Shown: positions 23,370 to 32,886, numbered from the stretch's first letter. The stretch: DNA of 64,000 bases from Guptibacillus algicola (GCF_020171805.1 NZ_JAIVAF010000005.1:62001-126000); one strand, 5' to 3'. The notes: generated from the letters alone by a model not told the origin. Translations and numbers: made by a program.

Positions 23370-24824
23370 ATGACGAGTAGAAATGAGGAACTAGTAGCGT
23401 TAGCGATGGAAGAAATTGAGAAAGCAGGGGCAGTAGTGAAATCCGATCCTCATCTTCCTTCTTTTCATCTAATGCCACCGGTCGGACTTCTGAATGATCC
23501 AAACGGATTTATTCAGTGGAATGGCGTCTACCACGTATTCTTTCAATGGATGCCGTTTAAAACAGAACATGGAGCAAAGTTCTGGGGACATTACACATCT
23601 ACGGATCTAGTGAATTGGACACTGCGTTCACCAGCTCTAGCTCCTGGTGACTGGTTTGATAAAAACGGGTGTTACTCAGGCAGTGCCGTTGCTCATGACG
23701 ATAAAATGGTTCTTTTCTATACAGGGAACGTAAAGGACGAAGGTGGAAATCGTGAAAGTTACCAGTGTATGGCTGAATCGAGTGACGGGATTACCTTTGA
23801 TAAAAAAGGTGTCGTGCTAGAGTTACCTGAAGGATATACGCCACATTTTCGAGATCCCAAAGTGTGGAAGCATGAAGACAAATGGTTTATGGTGATTGGC
23901 GCGCAGAATAGTGAAGAAGAAGGTCGAGTTGTTCTGTTTGAATCACTAGATCTGACCAGATGGGAGTATAAAGGGGATGTAACAGCTTCTAGACATCAGA
24001 AGCTTGGAGAGTTCGGATATATGTGGGAGTGCCCTGACCTGTTTGAATTAGATGGTAGTGATGTTTTGCTCTTTTCACCTCAAGGCATTGAGGCAGAGGG
24101 CTATTCTTATCAAAACGTCTATCAAACTGGCTATCTCTCTGGGGAGCTTGACTATGAAACAGGTATCCTTAATCATGACACGTTTAGGGAGCTCGATCGT
24201 GGCTTTGAATTCTATGCTCCTCAAACAACGGAAGACGAAAAAGGAAGACGTCTTCTAATAGGGTGGATGGGTGTGCCAGAACAAGGAGAAGCACACCAAC
24301 CTACAAGAAAACACCACTGGCTCCATACGCTGACTATTCCACGAGAGCTTCGCTATCGAGGCGGTAAACTGATTCAAAAGCCAGTAGCTGAGCTTGATGA
24401 CATGCGCCAAAACGAAGTAGTAAAAAAAGCAACGCTTTCCAATGAGAAAATGGAGTGGAAAGAGGGGAATACAACAGTTTATGAATTGCTCGTGAAAGTA
24501 AAAGATGTTGAAGGCTCTTTCTCCATCACTTTTCGAAATAATGCAGCCATTGTGTTCGATTCGGTTGAAAAGCTTCTTACGTTGAAACGTCGAAGATTTG
24601 TTGATGGAAGTGAAGAATCTAGAAGCTGCCACATTGAATCCGTTTCAGAGCTGCGTTTCTATGTGGACTCTTCATCGATCGAAGTGTTCATAAACGGTGG
24701 AGAGGAAGTATTCACATCTCGCTATTTCCCTGCTGAAGAGGATGACAGCCTTGTTTTTAAATCAAACGGAAAGGCTGACATCGAGGCTGTGAAATGGGAT
24801 ATTTCCAATCATATAAAAGTTTAG
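23370..24824 (+). CDS. sacA: Sucrose-6-phosphate hydrolase, GH32
   Basis: A 484-residue GH32 beta-fructofuranosidase. The five-bladed propeller carries the nucleophile D43 in LLNDPNGF, the stabilising Asp in RDPKVW and the acid/base Glu in WECPDLF; the C-terminal beta-sandwich follows (FYVDSSSIEVFINGG). It splits sucrose-6-phosphate to glucose-6-phosphate and fructose in the cytoplasm; no signal peptide is present. Start: ATG 23370, with AGGTGA 5 nt upstream; a GTG at 23361 is part of that ribosome site. It lies 70 nt after the PTS gene and ends at a strong terminator. Confidence 0.93.
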   Translation: MTSRNEELVALAMEEIEKAGAVVKSDPHLPSFHLMPPVGLLNDPNGFIQWNGVYHVFFQWMPFKTEHGAKFWGHYTSTDLVNWTLRSPALAPGDWFDKNGCYSGSAVAHDDKMVLFYTGNVKDEGGNRESYQCMAESSDGITFDKKGVVLELPEGYTPHFRDPKVWKHEDKWFMVIGAQNSEEEGRVVLFESLDLTRWEYKGDVTASRHQKLGEFGYMWECPDLFELDGSDVLLFSPQGIEAEGYSYQNVYQTGYLSGELDYETGILNHDTFRELDRGFEFYAPQTTEDEKGRRLLIGWMGVPEQGEAHQPTRKHHWLHTLTIPRELRYRGGKLIQKPVAELDDMRQNEVVKKATLSNEKMEWKEGNTTVYELLVKVKDVEGSFSITFRNNAAIVFDSVEKLLTLKRRRFVDGSEESRSCHIESVSELRFYVDSSSIEVFINGGEEVFTSRYFPAEEDDSLVFKSNGKADIEAVKWDISNHIKV

Positions 24825-24828
24825 ATAG

Positions 24829-24859
24829 AAAGAGCCTGGTCAATGGACCAGGCTCTTTG
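24829..24859 (+). terminator. Terminator after the sucrose operon
   Basis: AAAGAGCCTGGTC pairs with GACCAGGCTCTTT around AATG, followed by GTTTGT. Confidence 0.9.
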
Positions 24860-25153
24860 TTTGTAATTAGATAAAGCGAGTGATTCTGCTCAAGATATCG
24901 ATAGGGTTTTTAGTAAGCGTTATCTTATTCAATAAGGTTAAAATCTTCCACAAATATGACCAAAGTATGTATGAATTGTGTCGAAAAAGTGATGAAAACT
25001 TGAGCAACTTTTGACACATTGTGATATCTATCACATTTTTTAAAACACCCTGCTAGAATAATAGTTAACAACGCAAAACCCTATCATTAAGCGTCTTTTA
25101 GCAGTTGAATTTATGATTTTACTATAGAGAAAAGAAAGGAAGGTGGCCTTGCG
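24860..25153 (+). other. Long AT-rich leader/promoter region of qoxABCD
   Basis: About 290 bp without a gene. It contains the FNR/Rex-like palindrome at 25020-25035, a TAGAAT -10 candidate at 25054-25059 with no good -35 (as at activator-dependent promoters), and a leader of about 90 nt up to the GTG start. Nothing else could be named. Confidence 0.6.
25020..25035. promoter_or_regulatory. FNR- or Rex-like palindrome upstream of qoxABCD
   Basis: TGTGATATCTATCACA matches the Fnr/CRP form TGTGA-N6-TCACA exactly; the extended form also resembles Rex half-sites (TTGTGA...TCACA). Its centre is about 40 bp upstream of the start point predicted from TAGAAT, the class II activator position. Confidence 0.65.
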
Positions 25154-26152
25154 GTGAAGCGAATAAAGTCGATGCTAGCATTCGTCATGTTCATGTCTGT
25201 TTTTGTTCTCGGCGGTTGTAGCAACTTAACTGTGCTTGATCCAAAAGGACCTGTAGCGGAGCAACAAGCAAATCTTATCCTATTCTCCATAGGATTGATG
25301 TTATTTATCGTTGTTGTCGTATTCGTTCTATTTACACTAATCCTTGTGAAATATAGAGAACGGAAAAGTGGCCCTGATTATGAACCTCCAGATATCGAAG
25401 GAAGTACGTTTCTTGAAATCATTTGGACGGTTATCCCTATTATTATTCTGATTGCTCTTGCAATCCCTACCGTTAAAACAATCTATGCGTTAGAAGAACC
25501 ACCTGAAGCAACAGCGCACAAAGAGCCTGTTGTCATTCATGCGACTTCAGTAGATTGGAAATGGGTGTTCAGCTATCCGGAAGAGGATATCGAAACAGTT
25601 AACTATATCCATATACCAGAAGATCGCCCGATATTGTTTAAATTAGCTTCTGCTGATTCCATGGGTTCATTCTGGATCCCATCACTTGGTGGTCAGGAAT
25701 ATACGATGGCTGGAATGATGACTGAACTTTACTTACAAGCAGATGAACCTGGTGAGTATCGAGGGCGTAACTCTAACTTTACAGGTGAAGGCTTTGCAGA
25801 TCAGGTGTTTACCGTTACAGCTGAAACAGAAGAAGATTATGCTGAATGGGTTGAAGAGGCACAAGAAGCACCAGAATTAACGCAAGAAAAATACAACGAG
25901 TTGATGTTGAAAGGTCATGCAGATGAAATGACGTTCTCCTCGACGCATCTTGAATGGGTAAATCATGCAATGGATGCAGAATATGCAACAAAAGTACGTA
26001 ATGGTCTCCCACTTGATGAAGACAATTCACACGGTTCACATGAAGACCATGAAGATAGCGAGGATGAAGATCATGACAGTCACAAAGGACATGGTGACCA
26101 TGATGACCATTCAAAATCTGAAGATAAAGACACTCACTCTGAGTCGCACTAA
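25154..26152 (+). CDS. qoxA: Cytochrome aa3 quinol oxidase subunit II
   Basis: A 332-residue lipoprotein: signal peptide with lipobox LGGC (C22), the QoxA hallmark [19 protein letters not shown], two membrane helices, and a cupredoxin domain containing [20 protein letters not shown]. The CuA ligands of cytochrome c oxidases (CxxxC with His) are absent, so the electron donor is menaquinol. The last 40 residues are unusual, rich in His, Asp, Ser and Glu (for example [14 protein letters not shown]), which B. subtilis QoxA does not have. GTG 25154 lies 7 nt after GGAAGGTGG. First gene of qoxABCD. Confidence 0.95.
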   Translation: MKRIKSMLAFVMFMSVFVLGGCSNLTVLDPKGPVAEQQANLILFSIGLMLFIVVVVFVLFTLILVKYRERKSGPDYEPPDIEGSTFLEIIWTVIPIIILIALAIPTVKTIYALEEPPEATAHKEPVVIHATSVDWKWVFSYPEEDIETVNYIHIPEDRPILFKLASADSMGSFWIPSLGGQEYTMAGMMTELYLQADEPGEYRGRNSNFTGEGFADQVFTVTAETEEDYAEWVEEAQEAPELTQEKYNELMLKGHADEMTFSSTHLEWVNHAMDAEYATKVRNGLPLDEDNSHGSHEDHEDSEDEDHDSHKGHGDHDDHSKSEDKDTHSESH

Positions 26153-26169
26153 GGAAGGAGGAAGACACC

Positions 26170-28101
26170 ATGAAATGGGATGAATTTTTCGTCACAGGTG
26201 ATCCGCTCATATATGGTGCCGATGTTTCGATCGCACTAACGTTGATCGGTGTTATATTCGTTCTAACATACTTCAAAAAGTGGAAGTGGTTATGGACTGA
26301 GTGGCTCACGACGGTTGACCATAAGAAATTAGGAATTATGTATGTGATGGCTGCCGTTATGATGCTATTTCGTGGAGGTGTAGATGCACTCTTGATGAGA
26401 GCGCAGCTCACGGTTCCAGATGCAGGTTTCCTGGACTCCACTCACTATAATGAAATCTTTACAACTCACGGTACGATCATGATTATCTTCATGGCTATGC
26501 CGTTCTTGATCGGTTTAATGAACGTTGTCATTCCTCTCCAAATTGGAGCTCGTGACGTAGCATATCCGTTTCTAAACGCAGTAAGTTTCTGGACATTTTT
26601 CATGGGAGCGATGCTGTTTAACATTTCATTTGTTATCGGAGGCTCTCCATCTGCAGGGTGGACAAGCTATGTTCCATTAGCAGGACTAGAGCTAAGTCCG
26701 AGTGTAGGACAGAACTATTACTTGCTTGGATTACAGATCGCAGGTATCGGTACGTTATTAACAGGGATTAACTTCCTCGTAACGATACTGAAAATGAGAG
26801 CACCTGGAATGAAACTTATGCAGATGCCAATCTTCACTTGGTCATCATTGATTACATCTGTAATCATCGTCTTTGCATTCCCAGTGCTTACAGTAGCACT
26901 TGCTCTTATGACATTTGACCGTCTATTTGGAAGCCACTTCTTCACATTGATGGATGGTGGTATGCCGATGCTTTGGGCGAACCTATTCTGGATTTGGGGT
27001 CACCCTGAAGTGTATATCGTTATTCTACCGGCATTCGGTATGTTCTCTGAAATCATCAGTACATTTGCACGTAAAACACTATTCGGTTATAAAGCGATGG
27101 TCTACTCGATGGTCGTGATCGCTGGACTTAGCTTCCTCGTTTGGGTGCATCATTTCTTCACGATGGGTGCAGGTGGAGCAGTTAACTCGTTCTTCTCTAT
27201 TACGACGATGCTAATTGCCGTTCCGACCGGTGTTAAGATATTTAACTGGCTATTCACTTTATACAAAGGAAGGATAAAGTTCACTACAGCAATGCTGTGG
27301 TCGCTTGCCTTCATACCAAACTTTGTTATAGGTGGGGTTACAGGGGTCATGCTTGCAATGGCTGCAGCTGACTACCAGTACCATAATACGTACTTCCTTG
27401 TCGCTCACTTCCACTACGTATTGATCTCAGGTACAGTGTATGCTTGTTTCGCAGGTCTTCACTTCTGGTATCCAAAAATGTTCAACCATCGTTTGAATGA
27501 GAAATTAGGAAAGTGGACGTTCTGGATTTTCGTAGCAGGATTTAACCTTTGTTTCTTCCCGATGTACTTCCTTGGTCTCGCAGGTATGCCGCGTCGCGTT
27601 TATACGTATGGCGCTGCTGATGGATGGATGAGCTTGAATGTTCTAGCGACTATGGGTGGTGTTCTGATGGGAATCGGATTCTTGATTCTTGTTTACAACA
27701 TCTACTTTAGCTTCCGTTACTCACCACGTGAGACAACTGGAGATCCTTGGGATGGCAGAACGCTTGAGTGGGCAACTGCAGCACCTGTACCATTCTATAA
27801 CTTTGCACATGTGCCTGAAGTAAAAGGCCACGATGCTTACTGGATCGCAAAGAAAGAAGGAAGAGCAAAAGAGAAAAAACCATACAAACCAATTCATATG
27901 CCGAGTAACTCCGGTGTACCGGTAATCATGAGCACGTTCTTCTTCATCTCTGGTTTCGGAATGGTGTTCTCATGGCATTGGATGTCGATTGCGGGACTTA
28001 TCGGAGTTCTTGCAACGATGGTTATTCGTTCTTTTGATTACGACAAAGGCTTCTACGTGAGCGTAGAAGAAATAGAAAAACATGAACAGACTACCGAATA
28101 A
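26170..28101 (+). CDS. qoxB: Cytochrome aa3 quinol oxidase subunit I
   Basis: A 643-residue heme-copper oxidase catalytic subunit. It has the [18 protein letters not shown] helix with the low-spin heme His, [22 protein letters not shown] with the CuB His and cross-linked Tyr, [10 protein letters not shown] with the CuB His pair, and [16 protein letters not shown]-type [11 protein letters not shown] with heme a3/a ligands. It reduces O2 to water while pumping protons. It starts 17 nt after qoxA with GGAAGGAGGAAG in front. Length and order match the QoxB of Bacillus. Confidence 0.96.
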   Translation: MKWDEFFVTGDPLIYGADVSIALTLIGVIFVLTYFKKWKWLWTEWLTTVDHKKLGIMYVMAAVMMLFRGGVDALLMRAQLTVPDAGFLDSTHYNEIFTTHGTIMIIFMAMPFLIGLMNVVIPLQIGARDVAYPFLNAVSFWTFFMGAMLFNISFVIGGSPSAGWTSYVPLAGLELSPSVGQNYYLLGLQIAGIGTLLTGINFLVTILKMRAPGMKLMQMPIFTWSSLITSVIIVFAFPVLTVALALMTFDRLFGSHFFTLMDGGMPMLWANLFWIWGHPEVYIVILPAFGMFSEIISTFARKTLFGYKAMVYSMVVIAGLSFLVWVHHFFTMGAGGAVNSFFSITTMLIAVPTGVKIFNWLFTLYKGRIKFTTAMLWSLAFIPNFVIGGVTGVMLAMAAADYQYHNTYFLVAHFHYVLISGTVYACFAGLHFWYPKMFNHRLNEKLGKWTFWIFVAGFNLCFFPMYFLGLAGMPRRVYTYGAADGWMSLNVLATMGGVLMGIGFLILVYNIYFSFRYSPRETTGDPWDGRTLEWATAAPVPFYNFAHVPEVKGHDAYWIAKKEGRAKEKKPYKPIHMPSNSGVPVIMSTFFFISGFGMVFSWHWMSIAGLIGVLATMVIRSFDYDKGFYVSVEEIEKHEQTTE

Positions 28102-28115
28102 AGGAGGCGTGACAT

Positions 28116-28724
28116 ATGGATGCAGTTGAACATTCTCCAAATACGCCTTTGGAATATCAGTCGGAAACAGGTCGTCTGAATATCCTCGGCTTCTGGATTT
28201 TTCTTGGTGCAGAAATCGCGCTTTTCTCTACGCTGTTCGCGACCTACTTTGTATTAGATGGTCGTACAGCCGGTGGGCCTGTACCAGCAGAATTATTTGA
28301 AGTAAAAGGCGTACTAATCGAGACATTCTTGCTGTTAACAAGTAGTTTCACTTGTGGACTAGCAATTCATTATATGAGACGTCATTCATTAAAGGGGCTA
28401 TTCCTATGGATTGGTATTACCCTTGCTCTAGGACTTTCGTTTCTTGGCTTTGAAATATATGAATTCGTTCATTACATTCATGAAGGCGCAGCACTAACAA
28501 CGAGCGCTTACTGGTCTGCATTCTTTGTACTAACGGGTACACACGGTGCACACGTAGCAATGGGGATTGCCTGGATCGCGCTCATATTGATTCAATTAAA
28601 ACAACGTGGACTAACTCCCGATACGTCAAGGAAAGTATTCATTTCAAGTCTATACTGGCACTTTCTTGATGTTGTATGGATCTTTATTTTCACAGCAGTA
28701 TATTTACTAGGGATGGTGATGTAA
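28116..28724 (+). CDS. qoxC: Cytochrome aa3 quinol oxidase subunit III
   Basis: A 202-residue membrane protein with five hydrophobic helices, as in bacterial subunit III of heme-copper oxidases: GFWIFLGAEIALFSTLFATYF, then TFLLLTSSFTCGLAIHYM, and the C-terminal YWHFLDVVWIFIFTAVYL that is strongly conserved. It stabilises subunit I. ATG 28116 follows AAGGAGGCGTGACAT. The gene lies 14 nt after qoxB. Confidence 0.95.
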   Translation: MDAVEHSPNTPLEYQSETGRLNILGFWIFLGAEIALFSTLFATYFVLDGRTAGGPVPAELFEVKGVLIETFLLLTSSFTCGLAIHYMRRHSLKGLFLWIGITLALGLSFLGFEIYEFVHYIHEGAALTTSAYWSAFFVLTGTHGAHVAMGIAWIALILIQLKQRGLTPDTSRKVFISSLYWHFLDVVWIFIFTAVYLLGMVM

Positions 28725-28725
28725 G

Positions 28726-29037
28726 ATGGCTAACAATGAGCAAACTCACAGCCATTTCCCATGGAGTCACGTCATTGGATTTGCTCTATCAATCATCCTG
28801 ACCTTGTTTGCACTCTGGGTCGGTTTTGAATCTGGATTAAGCAATACGATGATTGTAGTAGTTGTCGTAGGACTCGCTCTTATTCAAGCGACAATTCAAT
28901 TAGTCATGTTTATGCACATGACTGAGAGCGAAGACAGTAAGTATCAAACTGGTACGATTCTGTATGCCCTGTTCATCGCGATTGCAGTAGTGGTCGGCAC
29001 GATCTGGGTTATGTCATTTGGTATGAGCCATATGTAA
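28726..29037 (+). CDS. qoxD: Cytochrome aa3 quinol oxidase subunit IV
   Basis: A 103-residue protein with three membrane helices and the subunit IV signature IQATIQLVMFMHMTESED. It is the small assembly/stability subunit of the quinol oxidase. It starts one base after the qoxC stop codon, so translation is probably coupled. A long hairpin follows and ends the operon. Confidence 0.94.
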   Translation: MANNEQTHSHFPWSHVIGFALSIILTLFALWVGFESGLSNTMIVVVVVGLALIQATIQLVMFMHMTESEDSKYQTGTILYALFIAIAVVVGTIWVMSFGMSHM

Positions 29038-29043
29038 AACCAA

Positions 29044-29084
29044 AAACCCGTTCACCTCAAGAGAGAGAGGTGAACGGGTTTATT
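29044..29084. terminator. Terminator after qoxD, shared with the convergent gene
   Basis: AACCCGTTCACCTC pairs with GAGGTGAACGGGTT around AAGAGAGA, with T-rich flanks on the + strand and an A-run on the left for the - strand gene. Confidence 0.9.
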
Positions 29085-29086
29085 TA

Positions 29087-29368
29087 TTATTCTATTGAAG
29101 ATACTTTCTTTGCAGCTGCACGTTCGCGTATAATTGGCAGAGCAAACAGTAGAAATGCCGCTAGATGAGCAAATAAAACGTTGATTACAAATAGTGAAAT
29201 GAATATCGTATTAGCAGCTGGCGTCATTCCTCCACCAATGTAGAAAATGAGAAGAGCCCAGTTAGCTATGATAAATGGAATGTGTACATAAGCAAGCTTT
29301 CTATAGTCTTTCCAAAGAAATAGTGGTGTAGCTGTGATTACAAAAAGATAAACCATAAAGACATCCAT
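29087..29368 (-). CDS. Small membrane protein, function unknown (93 aa)
   Basis: A 93-residue protein with three predicted membrane helices (VFMVYLFVITATPLFLW, IPFIIANWALLIFYIGGG, IFISLFVINVLFAHLAAFLLFA) and a short basic/acidic tail. I do not recognise a family. ATG 29368 lies 8 nt after AAGGAG; a GTG at 29377 overlaps that site and is rejected. It converges on qoxABCD, sharing its terminator, and a cre-like box overlaps its 5' leader. Confidence 0.75.
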   Translation of the reverse strand: MDVFMVYLFVITATPLFLWKDYRKLAYVHIPFIIANWALLIFYIGGGMTPAANTIFISLFVINVLFAHLAAFLLFALPIIRERAAAKKVSSIE

Positions 29369-29385
29369 GAGATCCACTCCTTAAT

Positions 29386-29399
29386 TGATATCGCTTTCA
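29386..29399. promoter_or_regulatory. cre-like box in the leader of the small membrane protein gene
   Basis: TGATATCGCTTTCA fits TGWNANCGNTNWCA at every position. It lies 18 nt upstream of the ATG on the - strand, next to the ribosome site, so CcpA would act as a roadblock if bound. Confidence 0.5.
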
Positions 29400-29542
29400 A
29401 ATTTATCTTTGTGACAAATGTAAGATTTATTTGTGAATGTTTTGTTACAATTAGTATACCACAAAAGTTCAAAAATTCTACACATTTAAATAACTCGTAG
29501 ATGGCTTACTATGATTAGGTAGTCTATAGAATGGAGGGAGAT

Positions 29543-30721
29543 ATGATGAGGAAACTTCATGAGCATGAAATGATCGATGCAATTCGCCTTTCCGAATATG
29601 CGTTTCAATATGATGTGCCGAAAGAGGATTTAGAGAAAAGGCTAAAAGCCTACGGTGAGCATACGGTGTGGGGAGATTTTGAAGATGGAAATCTAGCCGC
29701 CAAGCTCCACATCATCGATTTACATACGTGGATTGCAGGGAAGAAATTTGCGATGGGAGGCATCGCATCTGTAGCGACTTATCCAGAGTATAGAAGGGGT
29801 GGAAAAGTTGCGAAATTGCTTCGCCACTCATTATCAGAGATGAAAGAGAATGGCCAAACCATTTCATTCCTTCATCCGTTTAGCATAGGATTTTATCGTA
29901 AGTTTGGTTGGGAGATTCTTAGTAATTGGAAAAAGCTCACGCTAAAGAAAGAGGATTTCGTCAAGCTCTCTCCAGCGAGTGGAAAAGTTCGAAGAATTCA
30001 ATTAGATGATGTGTTCGAGCAATTGAATCCTGTGTATGAAACGTTCGCGAATAAATTCAATGGGATGCTCAAACGAGATGAATCTTGGTGGAGGAACCGG
30101 GTTTATTCAGAAGGCGATCTGTTCGCTACCTATCAAAATAGTGATGGTAAGCTGACCGGTTACGTTTATTACAAAATGAAAGAACGTAACCTTGAAGTCG
30201 AAGAGTTTGTTGCTCTTGATGGAGATGCGAGAAAAGGTCTTTGGAATTACTTATGTCAACACGATTCGATGATCGATGGAGGAACTCTCTTAACGAATGA
30301 AGGAGATCAACTTCCGTTTTTACTTCAAAATCCTAAGATCAAAAGTGAAGTAGAAGCATACTTCATGGCAAGAATCGTGGATGTAGAGAACTTCCTTATC
30401 AACTACCCGTTCATATTGGACGAGGGGGAATTTCTCTTCTTGCACATTCATGATGAACACGCAGAATGGAACAATGGGACGTTTCATATCGGTCAAGATG
30501 AGGTGAAAGTGTTCCGAGGTAATTCTGAAAACAGTTTCTGTACTCATCCACCAAAGCGCGGCCTCCGGTGTAACATCAATACACTGACAGCCCTACTAAC
30601 GGGTTACCAATCACCAGAATTTCTAAGTGAATCAGGTTTAATTGAAGGACCAGAACAAGATTTATTCTTGCTAAAAAAGATGATATCGAAGAAAGAAACG
30701 AATTTCATGGACTTCTTTTAA
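29543..30721 (+). CDS. GNAT N-acetyltransferase of the Eis type
   Basis: A 392-residue protein with the three-part Eis architecture: an N-terminal GNAT domain with the acetyl-CoA loop VATYPEYRRGGKVAKLL and ISFLHPFSIGFYRKFGWEI, a second GNAT-like fold, and a C-terminal sterol-carrier-protein-like domain ending in a free carboxylate (MDFF) as is typical. Eis enzymes acetylate amines such as aminoglycosides or protein lysines; the substrate here is unknown. ATG 29543 follows GGAGGGAGAT; the next ATG (29546) and an upstream one (29531, ahead of the ribosome site) are alternatives. Monocistronic with its own terminator. Confidence 0.85.
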   Translation: MMRKLHEHEMIDAIRLSEYAFQYDVPKEDLEKRLKAYGEHTVWGDFEDGNLAAKLHIIDLHTWIAGKKFAMGGIASVATYPEYRRGGKVAKLLRHSLSEMKENGQTISFLHPFSIGFYRKFGWEILSNWKKLTLKKEDFVKLSPASGKVRRIQLDDVFEQLNPVYETFANKFNGMLKRDESWWRNRVYSEGDLFATYQNSDGKLTGYVYYKMKERNLEVEEFVALDGDARKGLWNYLCQHDSMIDGGTLLTNEGDQLPFLLQNPKIKSEVEAYFMARIVDVENFLINYPFILDEGEFLFLHIHDEHAEWNNGTFHIGQDEVKVFRGNSENSFCTHPPKRGLRCNINTLTALLTGYQSPEFLSESGLIEGPEQDLFLLKKMISKKETNFMDFF

Positions 30722-30727
30722 AGGTAG

Positions 30728-30757
30728 CGGGCGGTTTCCATAACCGCCTGCTTTTTA
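30728..30757. terminator. Terminator between the acetyltransferase and RNPP-type gene
   Basis: GCGGGCGGTT pairs with AACCGCCTGC around TCCAT, followed by TTTTT on the + strand. The - strand gene ends within it. Confidence 0.88.
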
Positions 30758-31639
30758 TATAGATAGCCTTTGGTCTAAAAGAAACTCTTTTTCTATATGA
30801 GCTTTTAAATTGTGCTGCTGCTGGAGATCGAAGATGGTGTGTGCTTTCTTGAAATACGGTAGCGCTTCTTGTTGTTCGCCTTTTAGGTGGTAATTATAGC
30901 CGATTTGAAAGTACAACTGCCCAAATAAATACATGCTGCTTGTATCGATACAATACTCGATCCCCTTATTACAGATTGCTATCGATTCTTTTATTACGTT
31001 ATAGTAACTGAGCGCTTTTGCGAGGTTGTAAAACAAACGAATTTTAACCGTATGATCAAGTACGTGTTTTAATTTCGTGTGTTGTTCGATCAACTCATTA
31101 TACAAAGCGATAGCAAGCGCGTATTCTTCAGATAATAAAAGTATGACGCCTTTACTATTCTGAATTTCTATTTCTCTTTCACTATAATATTTGCCTGTAA
31201 ATGTTAAGTTGAATGCTTCGTTTATGAGAGAAATTGCTGATTCTTCATCCTTGTATAAGTGGTATTGGCATATTCCATGGTGCCACATGATGAACTGCTT
31301 GAATTCTAGGTTTTGATGATACAAGGGGTTACTCCGTTCGATTCGAACGATTTCCTCCACCTTTTGATAGTCAAATTCTTTAATGGCATTCCTTACTTGA
31401 AGATACACTTCTTGAACATAATCGATTCTTTCAACTAACGTTCTCTGAAAAAAATAATTAATATCTACACCGAGTCGATTTGAAAGCTCATAAAGCGTAG
31501 GTGCTAAAGGATAAACGTCTCCTTTTTCTATTTTACTAATCTGAGCTTGTGAACAGATGCCTCTACTCAGTTCTTTCTGTGAAAATCCTCTAAATTTACG
31601 TAAATTCTTAATTTCGAATCCTAACGAAGCGAACGTCAT
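30755..31639 (-). CDS. RNPP/PlcR-type helix-turn-helix regulator with TPR domain
   Basis: A 294-residue protein: an XRE-type helix-turn-helix at residues 7-60 (NLRKFRGFSQKELSRGICSQ, then SKIEKGDVYP) joined to about five tetratricopeptide helical pairs (for example LFYNLAKALSYYNVIKESIA and YFQIGYNYHLKGEQQEALPYF). Length and layout match PlcR, NprR-like and Rgg-type quorum-sensing regulators, which bind small peptides in the TPR groove. No peptide precursor gene is seen next to it. It lies 22 nt behind a DUF2515 gene and is probably cotranscribed and partly coupled; its own ribosome site is weak. Target genes unknown. Confidence 0.82.
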   Translation of the reverse strand: MTFASLGFEIKNLRKFRGFSQKELSRGICSQAQISKIEKGDVYPLAPTLYELSNRLGVDINYFFQRTLVERIDYVQEVYLQVRNAIKEFDYQKVEEIVRIERSNPLYHQNLEFKQFIMWHHGICQYHLYKDEESAISLINEAFNLTFTGKYYSEREIEIQNSKGVILLLSEEYALAIALYNELIEQHTKLKHVLDHTVKIRLFYNLAKALSYYNVIKESIAICNKGIEYCIDTSSMYLFGQLYFQIGYNYHLKGEQQEALPYFKKAHTIFDLQQQHNLKAHIEKEFLLDQRLSI

Positions 31640-31661
31640 TTAATCAACCCAATCGTATGTA

Positions 31662-32768
31662 TTATGTTAGGCGCTCGAGCATTTCAAGGGTGCGACAGTG
31701 GATCCGCTTTACATCACCAGTTGAATCGCTCTCAGACGGAATAAGAAATTTTATGAAGCTATCACTAGTAAACCAGTCCTGATGGTCAGGAGTTTGATGA
31801 GCAACTTTCTTCCAAATCGATAGATCTGGACTATATATACGTGGGCCAGATTGAACCTCACAATTAGTTAATACCCTTTTCTCCCCTGGAATTCCTTCTT
31901 TTATAGAATGAAAAAGATGGTCCCAGTAATCTTTTCTAGAGCCTGTATGTGGGTGTTTCAGCCCCCAATTAAGAATTGATTTCAAGGTAGCTTCTGTTGA
32001 AAAAAGAAGCTGGTAGAGATGCTTTCCAAGCTTAATACGCTCATTCAACTCGGAAAAATGATGAACTGTCGCTCCTATTAAACGTATCTTATCATCCTCT
32101 ATCATAGGAAAGAGAATGGTATTCGTATTTAACAAATCTTGAAGTTGGAACGTAAGCGTATTTAATACAGAATTCTTGAAATGGAAATTCTGAATCAAGC
32201 GTGACTCTATATAGTTTTGTTCATTAATGATTAATGCACTCGTAAGTAAGGAAGCGTCCTTTGTTTTTACATACCAGTTCCAGATCACTTCCATGAACGT
32301 TGACACGTGAAGGTGAGGTAAAAGGTGAAAAAGAGATTTTGATTGAATCGTACTATACTTATATAGCAGTAGTTGAGGGTAAGCGTCTTGGAAGATCAAC
32401 CAGTTTCCTTTCTCTAGGAATGAGAAAAAAGCTTTTTGCTTGGACGTAGATAGAATAGTAGGCAAATACTCGCCCTTTAAATCCGTCATCGACCATCCTG
32501 CATTTCTTGAAACCATGTGAGCAAGAAGGGACCAGTGAATTTCCTTATGCTCCATATAAAAATCTAAATATGCTTTCGTGCGTGTTACATTGTCTCGGTT
32601 TTGAAGAGAGGTTTCTAGCCTGATCTCCTGTAACAACTGGTGATCTTCTAAGGATAGATGGGGCTTCGTTTGTTGGGTTTCATGGCATGCTGACTTTAAA
32701 TCCTTTTTCACCTGCTTCCAGTAGGAAGGTGTTTTTTTCTTTGGTAGATGATTCAATATAGGTAACAA
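31662..32768 (-). CDS. DUF2515 family protein (YppC-like)
   Basis: A 368-residue soluble protein that resembles the DUF2515 family of Bacillus (YppC). It has an N-terminal basic segment, several Trp/His-rich blocks such as HKEIHWSLLAHMVSRNAGWS and GNWLIFQDAYPQLLLYKYS, and the C-terminal DYWDHLFHSIKEG. Function is unknown. Start is TTG 32768, 7 nt after AAGGAGG; a longer frame from an ATG at 32846 has the ribosome site inside it and is rejected. It precedes the RNPP-type regulator by 22 nt, suggesting an operon. Confidence 0.78.
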   Translation of the reverse strand: MLPILNHLPKKKTPSYWKQVKKDLKSACHETQQTKPHLSLEDHQLLQEIRLETSLQNRDNVTRTKAYLDFYMEHKEIHWSLLAHMVSRNAGWSMTDLKGEYLPTILSTSKQKAFFSFLEKGNWLIFQDAYPQLLLYKYSTIQSKSLFHLLPHLHVSTFMEVIWNWYVKTKDASLLTSALIINEQNYIESRLIQNFHFKNSVLNTLTFQLQDLLNTNTILFPMIEDDKIRLIGATVHHFSELNERIKLGKHLYQLLFSTEATLKSILNWGLKHPHTGSRKDYWDHLFHSIKEGIPGEKRVLTNCEVQSGPRIYSPDLSIWKKVAHQTPDHQDWFTSDSFIKFLIPSESDSTGDVKRIHCRTLEMLERLT

Positions 32769-32886
32769 AGTTCCACCTCCTTCACTCTTAATATGTATGC
32801 AGATTTTTACGAGAGAGAAGGTGAGAGGTGAATTCAGAACAGTCAATTTTACATGTCTAGAGGTATAGACAGCTAGTTATGTAAAG

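Noticed and set aside
25815-26441. A 208-codon open frame on the - strand across qoxA and qoxB
   Set aside because: It is antisense to two strongly conserved genes, has odd His-rich composition derived from their reverse complement, and no ribosome site or family.
31640-31661. Peptide-pheromone gene next to the RNPP-type regulator
   Set aside because: The gap to the DUF2515 gene is only 22 nt and the other side is a terminator, leaving no room for a precursor.
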